From Acidobacteriota bacterium (GTDB lineage: Bacteria > Acidobacteriota > Terriglobia > Bryobacterales > Bryobacteraceae), in the NCBI GenBank assembly GCA_018268935.1, contig JAFDVS010000095.1, positions 1-40,094 of the forward strand: a stretch of DNA of 40,094 bases, written 5' to 3'. The translations under genes were made by a program, and so were the position numbers. Shown here one piece after another: positions 30,881 through 38,975 of this stretch (within the stretch, counting starts at the first letter, position 1; the number at the start of each line of letters is the position of its first letter). The notes beneath the pieces were generated by a model, which was not told the origin of the DNA, made no database searches, and saw only the letters and a program-made list of their open reading frames with translations.

Positions 30881-31240
30881 TCAAATCAGGAATACGGAGA
30901 GGAATAGATAGGAATAGCGACCGTTTGGAGAAGCGGAGGGCTCCACGCGCACGCCCATGGGCTCACTGTCCAACACCACAAGGTCCATGGCATCCATCAC
31001 GGAAGAAGACGCCCACAGGGCCAGCAGATCCTGGGTGCTCGTTCCGCCCTTGGTGACGTCGAGATAGTAGGCGATGAGCGGGCAATCATCCTTGGAGGGA
31101 GCCTTTTTTGTAGTTTTCCCGCCAGGGCAGCAATCGTGCGCGGATTTTTCCGGTTGGGGTGTGGGACAGGCTGGGCAAGGGCCAGCGACTACCAGGATGG
31201 TGACCAGCAACAGCGCGAGGATGTGACTAATCCGCCGCAT
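30881..31240 (-). CDS. Small secreted Cys-rich protein leading the Cus operon
   Basis: A 119-residue protein from ATG 31240 (a TTG one codon before is less likely). The N-terminus MRRISHILALLLVTILVVAG is a signal peptide or anchor. The mature start is rich in Cys-Pro pairs: PCPACP, DCCPGG and DDCPL, five to six Cys within 45 residues, a plausible periplasmic Cu(I) ligand set. The C-terminal half (YYLDVTKGGTSTQDLLALWASS, then RYSYLFLSVFLI) is uncharged and hydrophobic at the end. I do not know a named family. It is first in the minus-strand Cus transcript, 56 bases before the outer-membrane gene, and a promoter lies directly upstream. A role as metal sensor, chaperone or leader is inference. 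Confidence 0.7.
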   Translation of the reverse strand: MRRISHILALLLVTILVVAGPCPACPTPQPEKSAHDCCPGGKTTKKAPSKDDCPLIAYYLDVTKGGTSTQDLLALWASSSVMDAMDLVVLDSEPMGVRVEPSASPNGRYSYLFLSVFLI

Positions 31241-31248
31241 CAAACTTC

Positions 31249-31278
31249 ATCATAGCGCCGAATCCGCGGTATCTTCAA
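31249..31278 (-). promoter_or_regulatory. Candidate sigma-70 promoter of the Cus operon, possibly leaderless
   Basis: TTGAAG (31273-31278) and TATGAT (31249-31254) on the minus strand are separated by 18 bases. The expected transcript start is near 31242, two bases before ATG 31240, so the first gene would be leaderless; this fits the absence of a ribosome-binding site there. Confidence 0.55.
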
Positions 31279-31281
31279 TAT

Positions 31282-32130
31282 TTATTTCGGAGATTGTAAA
31301 AACCCTCGTGTGCCGAGCCACTCGTGGAATCGCGCTACCCAGCCGCTCACCGGCCCCTTCAAACTAGGCCGCATTCCAAACCCGTGTCCCACTCCGGCAT
31401 AGACATGTAATTCCGCCGACGCTCCGGCCCGCTTCATCGCCAGGTACAACTCCGGCAACCCCTGCGAGATGTTCTGGCGGTCGTTTTCTCCGCACACCAG
31501 GAAGGCCGGGGGCGTTTCCTTCGACAGCGGCATTTCTTTCGGAATCGCCGGATACACCAACACCTGGAATGCAGGTTTGGAGCTGGCGCGATCCACGGGA
31601 TCCGCCGCTGAGCCATTGCCCGCATCGAAGCGAGTGCCGGCCAGCGCCGCCAGTTCGCCACCGGCGGAAAAGCCCATCACGCCGATGCGTGCCGGATCGA
31701 CAGCGAACTGCGCCGCGCGAGTGCGCACCAGGCGAACCGCACGTTGCATGTCGGGGAACGCATGGCCTTCCACGGTGTAGCTGGAATCCTTCTCCCGAGC
31801 CAGCCGGTACTTCAGCACAAAGCCAGCCACCCCGTGCTCACTGAGCCATTTGGCGATGTTGTGCCCCTCGTGATCGGACCACAATTCGCGATGGCCGCCG
31901 CCCGGCGCGAGGATCACCGCGGCTCCGGTTGCGGAACTCCTCTCCGGCAGGTAGACGGTGAGGGAGGGTTTGTGAACATTGCTCACGACATGATCACCCG
32001 CCGGTGCAATGCGTACGGATTCCTCGCCCGTCTTGCCTTCCGATCCCGGCGCCCCTTGGGGCCAGAGCACAACAATGGAAGGTTCGGCCGCTGCCAGCAA
32101 CAGCGGAGCCATCAGGACAAGAAATGTCAT
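31282..32130 (-). CDS. Secreted alpha/beta hydrolase, acetyl esterase/BD-FAE-like
   Basis: A 282-residue exported hydrolase. ATG 32130 (MTFLVLMAPLLLAAAEP) gives a signal peptide and lies ten bases after the preceding stop; the longer frame overlaps that gene and is not protein-like. The oxyanion segment APGGGHRELWSDHEGHNIAKW, the FVLKYRLARE strand, ARIGVMGFSAGGELAALAG with the catalytic Ser, FLVCGENDR with the Asp, and YAGVGHGFGMRP with the His form the complete triad of the Aes/BD-FAE group. These enzymes deacylate xylan or short-chain esters. It follows the JAMM-like gene and may share its transcript; substrate unknown. Confidence 0.9.
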   Translation of the reverse strand: MTFLVLMAPLLLAAAEPSIVVLWPQGAPGSEGKTGEESVRIAPAGDHVVSNVHKPSLTVYLPERSSATGAAVILAPGGGHRELWSDHEGHNIAKWLSEHGVAGFVLKYRLAREKDSSYTVEGHAFPDMQRAVRLVRTRAAQFAVDPARIGVMGFSAGGELAALAGTRFDAGNGSAADPVDRASSKPAFQVLVYPAIPKEMPLSKETPPAFLVCGENDRQNISQGLPELYLAMKRAGASAELHVYAGVGHGFGMRPSLKGPVSGWVARFHEWLGTRGFLQSPK

Positions 32131-32140
32131 GAGAACGAGT

Positions 32141-33457
32141 TTAATTGGCGCGGCGGGTTTCGCGCTCCAACTGCTCTTCGAGCTTGCGGACGGCTTTGGC
32201 CAGTTCCTGGTTGCGCTTGGATTCCTGTTCCAGTTCCGAACGCAGGCGTTGCGCTTCCTGCAGGAAGGCGTCGGTGCCATCCAGCGCCGCGCGCAGTTCC
32301 CGCGCTTCTTCCTTGGTGACCGGAGGCCCGACGTAGCGCGCCATTTCCTGGTAGGTCTCCTCGCCGGAACGGTTCACCACGAAGCGGACAATGACATCTT
32401 CACTGGCGCGGGCATAGGTAAGCGAACCGCTGAGGGCGGCATCGTGGTCAAGTTTCACCGGAGACAGCTTGCCTCCGTCGGTGATGTAAAGCGTAGCGCC
32501 GTCGCCATCGCGCACGGCCAGATTGTTGCGATCCCATTCAATGCGTAACTGGCCCTTGGCATCGTCCATGCGCAACTGCAGCGGTGCGTCGCCGGGCTGC
32601 ATGTGGCGGATCTTCGGCACGGCGAACAAGGCGAGCGCGCCCAACAGCAAAGCAGCGGCGGCGAAAGCTACACGCCGATGCCCGCCCCCGGAGGATTCCA
32701 TGGTCAGGCGGGGAGGCGCCACCGGAGCAGGCTTGGCAACCGGCCGCACTTTGACTACGGGCGCGACTGCCGGCTCGGTCACCGCAGCGGTGGCATAGCG
32801 GACGTTGTCGACGGAAAACTCGCGATAGCTCGATTCCGTGCGCATCTTGCCGTCGCGTTCCCGCATGAAATAGCCGGCCCGCGAACTGCCCTGATTCACG
32901 GGATGAAGGACCAGTGTCACCTGCCACGGCTCAGGGAAGAATTTCTGATAGATTTCGAAGTCTTCGGTGGTCATGGCGACCCCGCTGCGAGTGTGGCTGA
33001 CGAACCAGCCCACCGGCTCCAGCACCTGCAACTGTGGATCGCGCGCCGCCGATTCGAGCAGTTGCATCAGATTCTGCGTATCGTTATTGGATAGCGAGAA
33101 CGTCGGCCCTTTGGCATGCTCGCAGGAAATGGGCCGCCAGGCCATAATCCGAATGGCGCCTTCCGTGCGGCGGCCGAACAGCACGCCGCCCACTTCCATC
33201 CCACCGCGGCTCAACTGCCGCATCCCTTCCTGCACCGCACCATGAATCTCTTCCAGAATGGCGCGGGAGCTTTCCACGGCCATGGGCAGCCCCACGACCG
33301 CCCACAACAGGGCGTCCGAGGTAGTGTCGAATTTCGCCGATCCGGTTCTGGCCTTCGTAGGGTTCATTGCATCTTCTCCGATGGTGCTTTCCGGGGACTG
33401 GACGAAGAGAGAACTGTCCGCCTCCAATAGCCCTTCGATCATAGGATGTGGATTCAT
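32141..33457 (-). CDS. Membrane protein with degenerate JAMM/MPN domain and C-terminal coiled coil
   Basis: A 438-residue protein. ATG 33457 is used; ATG 33367, with GGAG eight bases before it, is a good alternative that removes 30 acidic residues. Residues about 65-215 follow the MPN fold: GGMEVGGVLFGRR with Glu88, then GWFVSHTRSGVAMTTED, which lines up with GWYHSHPxxxxxxSxxD of JAMM metalloproteases. The first zinc His is Val153 and the Pro is Thr, while His155 and Asp166 remain. FPEPWQVTLVLHPV and GYFMRERDG continue the domain. A Pro/Val linker, one membrane helix (about 268-290), a beta-rich domain, and a Glu/Arg/Lys coiled coil (about 395-438) follow. Substrate unknown; deubiquitinase-like catalysis is unlikely. 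Confidence 0.7.
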   Translation of the reverse strand: MNPHPMIEGLLEADSSLFVQSPESTIGEDAMNPTKARTGSAKFDTTSDALLWAVVGLPMAVESSRAILEEIHGAVQEGMRQLSRGGMEVGGVLFGRRTEGAIRIMAWRPISCEHAKGPTFSLSNNDTQNLMQLLESAARDPQLQVLEPVGWFVSHTRSGVAMTTEDFEIYQKFFPEPWQVTLVLHPVNQGSSRAGYFMRERDGKMRTESSYREFSVDNVRYATAAVTEPAVAPVVKVRPVAKPAPVAPPRLTMESSGGGHRRVAFAAAALLLGALALFAVPKIRHMQPGDAPLQLRMDDAKGQLRIEWDRNNLAVRDGDGATLYITDGGKLSPVKLDHDAALSGSLTYARASEDVIVRFVVNRSGEETYQEMARYVGPPVTKEEARELRAALDGTDAFLQEAQRLRSELEQESKRNQELAKAVRKLEEQLERETRRAN

Positions 33458-33548
33458 GTTGGACAATCAGCCAATGGTTTTGGTACTGGACTAGGCCCCT
33501 ACACCTTCAAGCGCGATTTTGCCCTCAAAAGTGTCAGGCCGGTGCAGG

Positions 33549-33554
33549 TACAAT
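33549..33554 (+). promoter_or_regulatory. -10-like element directly before moeA
   Basis: TACAAT lies seven bases before GTG 33561, so transcription could begin at the start codon itself. No convincing -35 is found. The gap 33458-33560 is the only promoter space for both moeA and the divergent JAMM-like gene. Confidence 0.35.
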
Positions 33555-33560
33555 ACCTCT

Positions 33561-34751
33561 GTGGCCACAGTCTCCTTTCGGGAAGGACGCCGGATCGTCT
33601 TGGAACAGACCGCGGGGCTAACGCCGCCGCAACGGGAGCGAGTAACGCTGGCGGCAGGGTTCCAGCGGGTGCTGGCGGAGGAGGTTACCGCAGACCGGGA
33701 TTACCCCCCGGTGGCACGCTCCGTGCGCGACGGCTTTGCTCTGCGATCCCAAGACTTACCGGGATCATTTCAAGTGATAGGTGAAGTTCGGGCTGGAGAA
33801 ACCTCCACCCTGTCCCTGGGTCCTCAACAGGCCATCGAGATTATGACAGGCGCCCCAATCCCCCTTGGAGCGGATACCGTAGTCATGGTCGAACACGTTG
33901 AACGGCAAGGGCTTACAATCCAAACTGAGCGCCGCAACCAGCCCGGCGAGTTCATCAATCCGGCCGGCGCCGAAGCCCGTCAAGGAGCCATCCTGCTCAC
34001 TCCGGGCCAGTTGGTCACTTACCCTCGTACCGCTCTGCTGGCTACTATCGGCAGAAGCGAAATCGAAGTTTATGCGAAACCGACAGTTTCTATCCTCACT
34101 ACCGGCGACGAAGTAGTCCCCATTGACCAGCACCCCCTCCCATACCAGGTGCGCAACTCCAACGCCTGGTCAATTGCCGCGCAGGTCTTGCGCGCCGGGG
34201 GAACACCGGTCATCCTGCCCGTCGCCCCCGATGAGTACTCGCAAACCCGCCAACTCATAGAACAGGGGTTCCAAAGCGACCTATTACTTCTGTCGGGGGG
34301 CGTCTCCGCCGGCAAGTACGATCTGGTGGAGAAGGTACTATCCGAGCTAGGTGCGGAATTTTTCTTCGACCGTGTCAAAATCCAGCCCGGGCAACCGCTG
34401 GTGTTCGGGAAAGCGATGGGAAAGTACTTTTTCGGGCTGCCCGGCAACCCGGCTTCCACCATGGTGACCTTCGAGGTTTTCGCGCGCGCGGCCGTGGAAC
34501 GGCTGGCCGGACTGGCGGCGCCTTCCCTGCCCCTAGCCTGGGCTACACTGACGCAACCCTTCCGCCACCGGACCGGGCTGACGCGCTTCCTTCCCGCGGC
34601 GCTGTCGCCGGATGGATACGAGATCACGCCCATCCGCTGGCAAGGTTCGAGCGATGTGCCCTCGCTGGCCCGCGCGAATGCGTACCTGGTGGCGGACGAG
34701 GATCGCGAATCGTGGGAAGCCGGGGAGCGGATCGGGGTCCTATTGCAATGA
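33561..34751 (+). CDS. moeA: Molybdopterin molybdenumtransferase MoeA
   Basis: A 396-residue cytoplasmic enzyme that inserts molybdate into adenylated molybdopterin. The reading frame extends a little upstream by a TTG, but GTG 33561 (MATVSFREGRRIVLEQ) fits the family N-terminus better. Motifs are PVARSVRDGFALRS, IMTGAPIPLGADTVVMVEHVE, VSILTTGDEVVP, LLLSGGVSAGKYDLVEKVL and FFGLPGNPASTMVTFEVF, all typical of MoeA domains 1-4. ATG of moaC overlaps its stop by four bases, starting a three-gene cofactor operon. Confidence 0.95.
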   Translation: MATVSFREGRRIVLEQTAGLTPPQRERVTLAAGFQRVLAEEVTADRDYPPVARSVRDGFALRSQDLPGSFQVIGEVRAGETSTLSLGPQQAIEIMTGAPIPLGADTVVMVEHVERQGLTIQTERRNQPGEFINPAGAEARQGAILLTPGQLVTYPRTALLATIGRSEIEVYAKPTVSILTTGDEVVPIDQHPLPYQVRNSNAWSIAAQVLRAGGTPVILPVAPDEYSQTRQLIEQGFQSDLLLLSGGVSAGKYDLVEKVLSELGAEFFFDRVKIQPGQPLVFGKAMGKYFFGLPGNPASTMVTFEVFARAAVERLAGLAAPSLPLAWATLTQPFRHRTGLTRFLPAALSPDGYEITPIRWQGSSDVPSLARANAYLVADEDRESWEAGERIGVLLQ

Positions 34752-35218
34752 AGAAGCTCTCACACTACGACGCCGCGGGCGATGCCCGCATGGTGGATGT
34801 ATCGGAAAAAGCGCTCACCAAGCGCACGGCGCGGGCCCATGCCTTTGTCCGCATTCGCCCTTCGGTGTTGCGCCAACTGCCCTCCAATCCGAAAGGCAAT
34901 CCGCTCGAAGTGGCGCGCTTTGCCGGCATCGCCGCCGCCAAGAAGACATCGGAACTGATCCCGATGTGCCACCCGCTGCTGCTTTCGCACATCGATGTCG
35001 ATGCCCGCGTCGAAACAAAAGGGGTACGCATTGTTTCCACGGTTTCCAACACCGGATCCACCGGCGTGGAGATGGAAGCGTTGACGGCCGCCTCGGTAGC
35101 CGCGCTCACCGTTTACGACATGACGAAAGCGCTGGACAAGGGAATCGAGATCCAGGATCTCTATCTGCTCGAAAAAACCGGCGGCAAGAGCGGCGATTTC
35201 CGGAGAAAGAAGAAATGA
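34748..35218 (+). CDS. moaC: Cyclic pyranopterin monophosphate synthase MoaC
   Basis: A 156-residue enzyme of molybdopterin synthesis, second step, converting 3',8-cyclo-GTP to cPMP. LSHYDAAGDARMVDVSEK opens the protein; AAKKTSELIPMCHPL contains the catalytic Lys/His region, and VEMEALTAASVAALTVYDM and IQDLYLLEKTGGKSG complete the family. The start is ATG 34748 inside the moeA stop (ATGA), and the stop overlaps moaB by four bases. The MoaA radical enzyme is not in the window. Confidence 0.96.
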   Translation: MKKLSHYDAAGDARMVDVSEKALTKRTARAHAFVRIRPSVLRQLPSNPKGNPLEVARFAGIAAAKKTSELIPMCHPLLLSHIDVDARVETKGVRIVSTVSNTGSTGVEMEALTAASVAALTVYDMTKALDKGIEIQDLYLLEKTGGKSGDFRRKKK

Positions 35219-35694
35219 TCCGCGCCGCCGTGCTCACCATCAGCGACTCCTCATTTGAAGGAACGCGCGAAGACAAATCCGGCCCCGCCCTCAGCGCCCG
35301 CCTGCGCGAGTTGGGCTGCGAGGTCGTGCTCCAGGAAATTCTCCCCGACGATCGCCAGCGCATTGCCGCGCGCCTGGCCGAAATCGCCGACCAGGGCTTG
35401 GCCAACTTCGTCGTCGCCACCGGCGGCACCGGCGTCGCCGCGCGCGACGTCACGCCGGAAGCCATCCGCGATGTGCTCCACAAAGAGATCCCGGGCCTGG
35501 GAGAGCAGATGCGAGCCGAAGGCTTGAAGGCCACTCCGCTGGCCTCGTTATCGCGCAGTTTGGGGGCCACCCGCAAACGCACGCTCCTGCTCGCCGTTCC
35601 AGGCTCGCCAAAAGGCGCACTCGAATCGCTCAATGCTATCGTGAAACTGGTGCCGCACATCGTGGACCTGCTCGAAGGCCGCACCGGCCACTGA
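35215..35694 (+). CDS. moaB: Molybdopterin adenylyltransferase, MoaB/MogA family
   Basis: A 159-residue protein that adenylates molybdopterin, preparing it for MoeA. Motifs: AAVLTISDSSFEGTREDKSGP, NFVVATGGTGVAARDVTPEA (MPT-binding loop), and LLLAVPGSPKGALESLNAI. ATG 35215 overlaps the moaC stop. With moeA and moaC it forms a compact operon covering early and late steps of cofactor assembly. MoaB and MogA cannot be separated by eye; the symbol is a convention. Confidence 0.94.
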   Translation: MIRAAVLTISDSSFEGTREDKSGPALSARLRELGCEVVLQEILPDDRQRIAARLAEIADQGLANFVVATGGTGVAARDVTPEAIRDVLHKEIPGLGEQMRAEGLKATPLASLSRSLGATRKRTLLLAVPGSPKGALESLNAIVKLVPHIVDLLEGRTGH

Positions 35695-35710
35695 AACGGA
35701 AGGATCGAAC

Positions 35711-36772
35711 ATGACGTCTTGCATGTCAGTGCTCCAGAAACCGGCTGTCTTCGTATTACTCGCCGCCTTGGCGTTTCCGCAGGATCCGCAAACGGTGATC
35801 CGTGTCGACACGCAGGTAGTGGTCGCCCCCACGGTCGTGCTCGATAAGCAAGGCAATTTCGTCAACGGGCTGGCGGCGCAGGACTTCGTGGTCTACGACA
35901 ACGACAAACCACAGGAATTCAAGGTCGACGTGGCCTTTCAGCCGATCGATGTCGTGCTGGTGGTGCAGGCCGATGGCGTAACCGACCAGGTATTGCCGAA
36001 AATCAAGAAAATTGCACCGCTGATCGAGAATCTGGTGGTGGGTGAGCAGGGCCAGATCGCGGTGATGGCGTTCGACCATCGCATCCGTGTGATGCAGGAT
36101 TTCACATCCGATGTAACGAAGGTGACCAAGGCGCTGGAAGCGATCAATCCGGGCAGTTCCAGCGCGCGGCAGATCGATGCGGTGATGGATGCGACACGCA
36201 TGCTCGGCCGCCGTCCGAAGGATCGCCGCCGCGTCCTGTTGCTGGTAAGCGAAACGCGTGACAAAGGCAGCGAAGGCAGGCTGAAGGATACGCTTCTCGA
36301 AGCCGAAGTGCGCAACGTGCTGATCTACACGGTGAACATGAGCCGCTTCCTGAACACACTCACGGCAAAGACCCCGGTGCCGCGTCCGGACCCCATTCCG
36401 GCTTCGGCGCGCCACATGCCCGCGGGCGGGACGGCCACCCCCACCACGGTGGCGCAATACGGAGGAACAGGCAACGTGCTGCCCGCATTCGTGGAGATTT
36501 TCCGCCAGGCGAAGGCGATCTTCGTTTCCAACCCGGCGGAGGTTTTCACCAAGTACACCGGCGGCCGCGAATTCGGCTTCGTCACGCAACGCGCGCTGGA
36601 AGAAGCCATCAGCAAGATCGGCGAGGAACTGCACAGCCATTATCTGATCAGCTACAACCCCGGCAGCACGAAACTGGAAGGCGGCTGGCACTCCATCCGG
36701 ATCGAGGTGCGGAAAGCGGGCTATGAAGTGCGCACCCGGCCGGGCTACTGGATGGCGGCCGTCAATCAATAG
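35711..36772 (+). CDS. Acidobacterial VWFA-related secreted protein with altered MIDAS
   Basis: A 353-residue exported protein; ATG 35711 follows GGAAGG. Signal peptide is residues 1-23. The N-terminal strand region (VIRVDTQVVVAPTVVLDKQGNFVNGLAAQDFVVYDN) and the C-terminal LHSHYLISYNPGSTKLEGGWHSIRIEVRKAGYEVRTRPGYW are the hallmarks of the VWFA-related family (TIGR03436-like) expanded in Acidobacteria. The metal-ion site DxSxS expected after the first strand is replaced by QADGV (about 86-90), so metal-dependent adhesion is doubtful. It sits 16 bases after moaB; cotranscription is possible but a joint function is not evident. Confidence 0.9.
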   Translation: MTSCMSVLQKPAVFVLLAALAFPQDPQTVIRVDTQVVVAPTVVLDKQGNFVNGLAAQDFVVYDNDKPQEFKVDVAFQPIDVVLVVQADGVTDQVLPKIKKIAPLIENLVVGEQGQIAVMAFDHRIRVMQDFTSDVTKVTKALEAINPGSSSARQIDAVMDATRMLGRRPKDRRRVLLLVSETRDKGSEGRLKDTLLEAEVRNVLIYTVNMSRFLNTLTAKTPVPRPDPIPASARHMPAGGTATPTTVAQYGGTGNVLPAFVEIFRQAKAIFVSNPAEVFTKYTGGREFGFVTQRALEEAISKIGEELHSHYLISYNPGSTKLEGGWHSIRIEVRKAGYEVRTRPGYWMAAVNQ

Positions 36773-36777
36773 ACCGC

Positions 36778-37410
36778 TCAGCGAATATCGTGCTCCAGCG
36801 CGTAGCGGATCATTTCCGCCGTGGAATGCAAGTTGAGCTTTTCGAGCACTCGCTTGCGATAAGTGGAAACCGTTTTCACGCTCAGATTCAGTTCCGCGGA
36901 AATCTCCGACACGGACTGCCCCGAGCCGATGAGGCGAAGAATCTGGTATTCGCGGTCGGAAAGCAACTCCAGGGGTGAGGCGGAGGCGGGTTGCGTAAGA
37001 TATTCCGCCATCCGTTCGGCGATGGTTTCGGTGATGAAGCGCTTACCCTCCAGGACGCGGTGTGCGGCTTGCAGAAACACCGATTCGGGAGCGCCCTTGG
37101 TGACATAAGCATCGGCGCCGGCGCGCAGCGCCCGCACCCCAAACTGCTCTTCCGGGTGGGCGGTATACACCAATACGGCGGTCGACGGGCTGGTGTCTTT
37201 GATCTCGCCGATGCATTCCAAACCGCCGCGCCCCGGCATGCTCAGGTCGAGCACAACCAGATCCCAGCGTTGGGCGGCGATGCGGCTGTTCAGTTCCGGC
37301 TGGGTCCCGGCCGCGGCCACCTCGCAACCGGGAAATTCTTCCCGCAACAGCGTCTCCACGCCGCGGCGAATGGCTACATGGTCGTCGGCGATGAGGAATC
37401 GTCTTGGCAT
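36778..37410 (-). CDS. NarL/FixJ-family response regulator
   Basis: A 210-residue cytoplasmic DNA-binding regulator. Receiver 1-120: acidic DD (9-10), phospho-acceptor Asp55 in LVVLDLSMPG, Thr in VLVYTAH, and Lys in AYVTKGAPE. LuxR-type helix-turn-helix about 145-205: LSDREYQILRLIGSGQSVSEI, SAELNLSVKTVSTYRKRVLEKL. It follows the kinase gene with a one-base gap and is its cognate partner. Its targets are not visible in the sequence. Its 3' end faces the VWFA gene with a five-base gap. Confidence 0.96.
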   Translation of the reverse strand: MPRRFLIADDHVAIRRGVETLLREEFPGCEVAAAGTQPELNSRIAAQRWDLVVLDLSMPGRGGLECIGEIKDTSPSTAVLVYTAHPEEQFGVRALRAGADAYVTKGAPESVFLQAAHRVLEGKRFITETIAERMAEYLTQPASASPLELLSDREYQILRLIGSGQSVSEISAELNLSVKTVSTYRKRVLEKLNLHSTAEMIRYALEHDIR

Positions 37411-37411
37411 T

Positions 37412-38746
37412 CTATGTCTCGACGGCGGCAGGTACCCTTGCCGTTACCCTTGCCCCCTTACCAATCTCACTTTCAATCTCCAGGTCGCCGCCCACGGCGC
37501 GCATCCGCTCACGCATTCCGAGCAAACCGAGACTCTTTACGGCGTCTTCGGGGAGTTTCATGCCAACGCCATCGTCGGCCACAACCATGGCCACTTTCTC
37601 GCCGGTGCGGGTGAGACGAATTTCGACATGGTTCGCCCCGGCGTGGCGCGCGACGTTGGTCAACGCCTCCTGCAGGACGCGGAAGAGCGCCAGCTTCGCG
37701 AAATCGGAAACTTCCTTTTCCTCAATCTCAGCGGACCAACTGGCTTTCCCGCCAAATCGCGACTGAAATTCCTGCAATTGCCACTCAACGGCAGCAATGA
37801 GCCCCAATTGATCGAGAATCGGTGGCCGCAGCTCGGTGGCGATCGCGCGAGCCGTCTTCAGCGTCTCCTCCAATGTGCCAACCGCTCGCTCCAGGGCGGG
37901 CCGTGCTTTCTCCGCATCCTGGATGCGGCGCAGACCAAGGGAGATGTCCATTTTCGCCGCGGTGAGGTTCTGGCCAACTTCGTCGTGGACCTTGCGCGCC
38001 ATCGCCGCCCGCTCTTCCTCGTGACCGCGCTGCAGCATTAGAGCCAGCCGGTGATATTGGTCCTGCTGATCGTCCAGGCTTCGCACTAAGCGGTCGGAAT
38101 GGGCGAAGCTGCGCACCAGCCGCCAGGTTCCAATGCCGAGCAGAAGACAAACACTGCCGCCCAACAGGTAAATCATCCAGGTTGCCTGACTCAGTGACCA
38201 CTCCAACATGGCCATGCGGCTGGTCCAGCCACGGCGCGCTTCCTCCTGCACCTTGGCGATCAGCGTCCTCACCTCCTCCATCCGCTGCCTGCCTTGATCC
38301 GAGTTCACCAGAGCGATACCCCCGGCCAGTCCCTCACGGCGGTAGACGCTGCGTACCCGGTCCAGAATCTCCAACTTCGCCCCGATTGCCTGGTCCACCT
38401 GTTCCGGCGTAATCGTGCGTGATGGCGCCAGCCTCATCAATTGCAGAAACAAGCGAAGTTTTTCGGGGATTAGTTGCCGTGCCTTGCTGTAAGGCTCAAG
38501 ATAGATCTCCCGCCCCGTCAACAGGTATCCGCGCTGCCCCGTTTCCGCATCGGTAAGCAATTGCACCAGTTGTCCGGCAAGATGATCCATCTCTTCGTGG
38601 CGGGCCATCTCGGCCCCGGCAGTCCGGGCCAGCAGCAGATTGCCCTGCTGAAGGCTGGTGTGAAGCAGAAAGAGCAATGCCGCCAGCAGGAGCGGCAGCC
38701 ATTCCCAAAAAGACACCGAAGTCTTTGTCTTTTCGACTTCGCTCAA
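37412..38746 (-). CDS. Membrane sensor histidine kinase with CHASE3-like sensor (HisKA_3)
   Basis: A 444-residue kinase. The start is a TTG (38746) with GGGA about seven bases upstream; GTG 38716 is an alternative. TM1 is about 15-33, CHASE3-like periplasmic domain about 40-180 with LLTDAETGQRGYLLTGREIYLEPY, TM2 about 191-210. HisKA_3 has EEERAAMARKVHDEVGQNL with His254, followed by TELRPPILDQLGLIAAVEWQ, and an ATPase domain with FRVLQEALTNVARHA (N box), VADDGVG and LGLLGMRERMRAVGG. CHASE3 domains are found in chemical and stress sensors; ligand unknown. The regulator follows at once. Confidence 0.94.
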   Translation of the reverse strand: MSEVEKTKTSVSFWEWLPLLLAALLFLLHTSLQQGNLLLARTAGAEMARHEEMDHLAGQLVQLLTDAETGQRGYLLTGREIYLEPYSKARQLIPEKLRLFLQLMRLAPSRTITPEQVDQAIGAKLEILDRVRSVYRREGLAGGIALVNSDQGRQRMEEVRTLIAKVQEEARRGWTSRMAMLEWSLSQATWMIYLLGGSVCLLLGIGTWRLVRSFAHSDRLVRSLDDQQDQYHRLALMLQRGHEEERAAMARKVHDEVGQNLTAAKMDISLGLRRIQDAEKARPALERAVGTLEETLKTARAIATELRPPILDQLGLIAAVEWQLQEFQSRFGGKASWSAEIEEKEVSDFAKLALFRVLQEALTNVARHAGANHVEIRLTRTGEKVAMVVADDGVGMKLPEDAVKSLGLLGMRERMRAVGGDLEIESEIGKGARVTARVPAAVET

Positions 38747-38975
38747 TACAGTCCCTTTCCATCCCGAGCAGAGTGGCCGTGATCTAGACAGTTATACACT
38801 GAAACGTGGCCGCTTGGTCCATATTTTTATCAGGTTTTGTCTGACAACAATTCCGCCTGAAGTCTTACTTTCCAACCTCCAATTCGTCTGGCCCGAGATG
38901 CGCAGGGCCGCCTATATCCCCAAAGGGGGGGTAGGTTCAATACTGTTAGAGGTACTAGAACTGAGTTTACCGCAA
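38747..38975. promoter_or_regulatory. Divergent promoter region between kinase and sigma factor
   Basis: A 229-base gap. It holds a TATAAC-type -10 (minus strand, near 38795) but no firm -35, a 7-base direct repeat GTGGCCG at about 38772 and 38806, a TCAG/CTGA inverted repeat near 38830-38844, and an A3G7 run at about 38921-38931. No ORF in it looks protein-coding. The sigma-factor frame continues upstream through most of it, so the true start could be earlier. Confidence 0.35.

Noticed and set aside
38772..38812. Direct repeat GTGGCCG, 34 bases apart, in the kinase/sigma gap
   Set aside because: Seven bases in GC-rich DNA are easily chance, and there is no third copy or symmetry.
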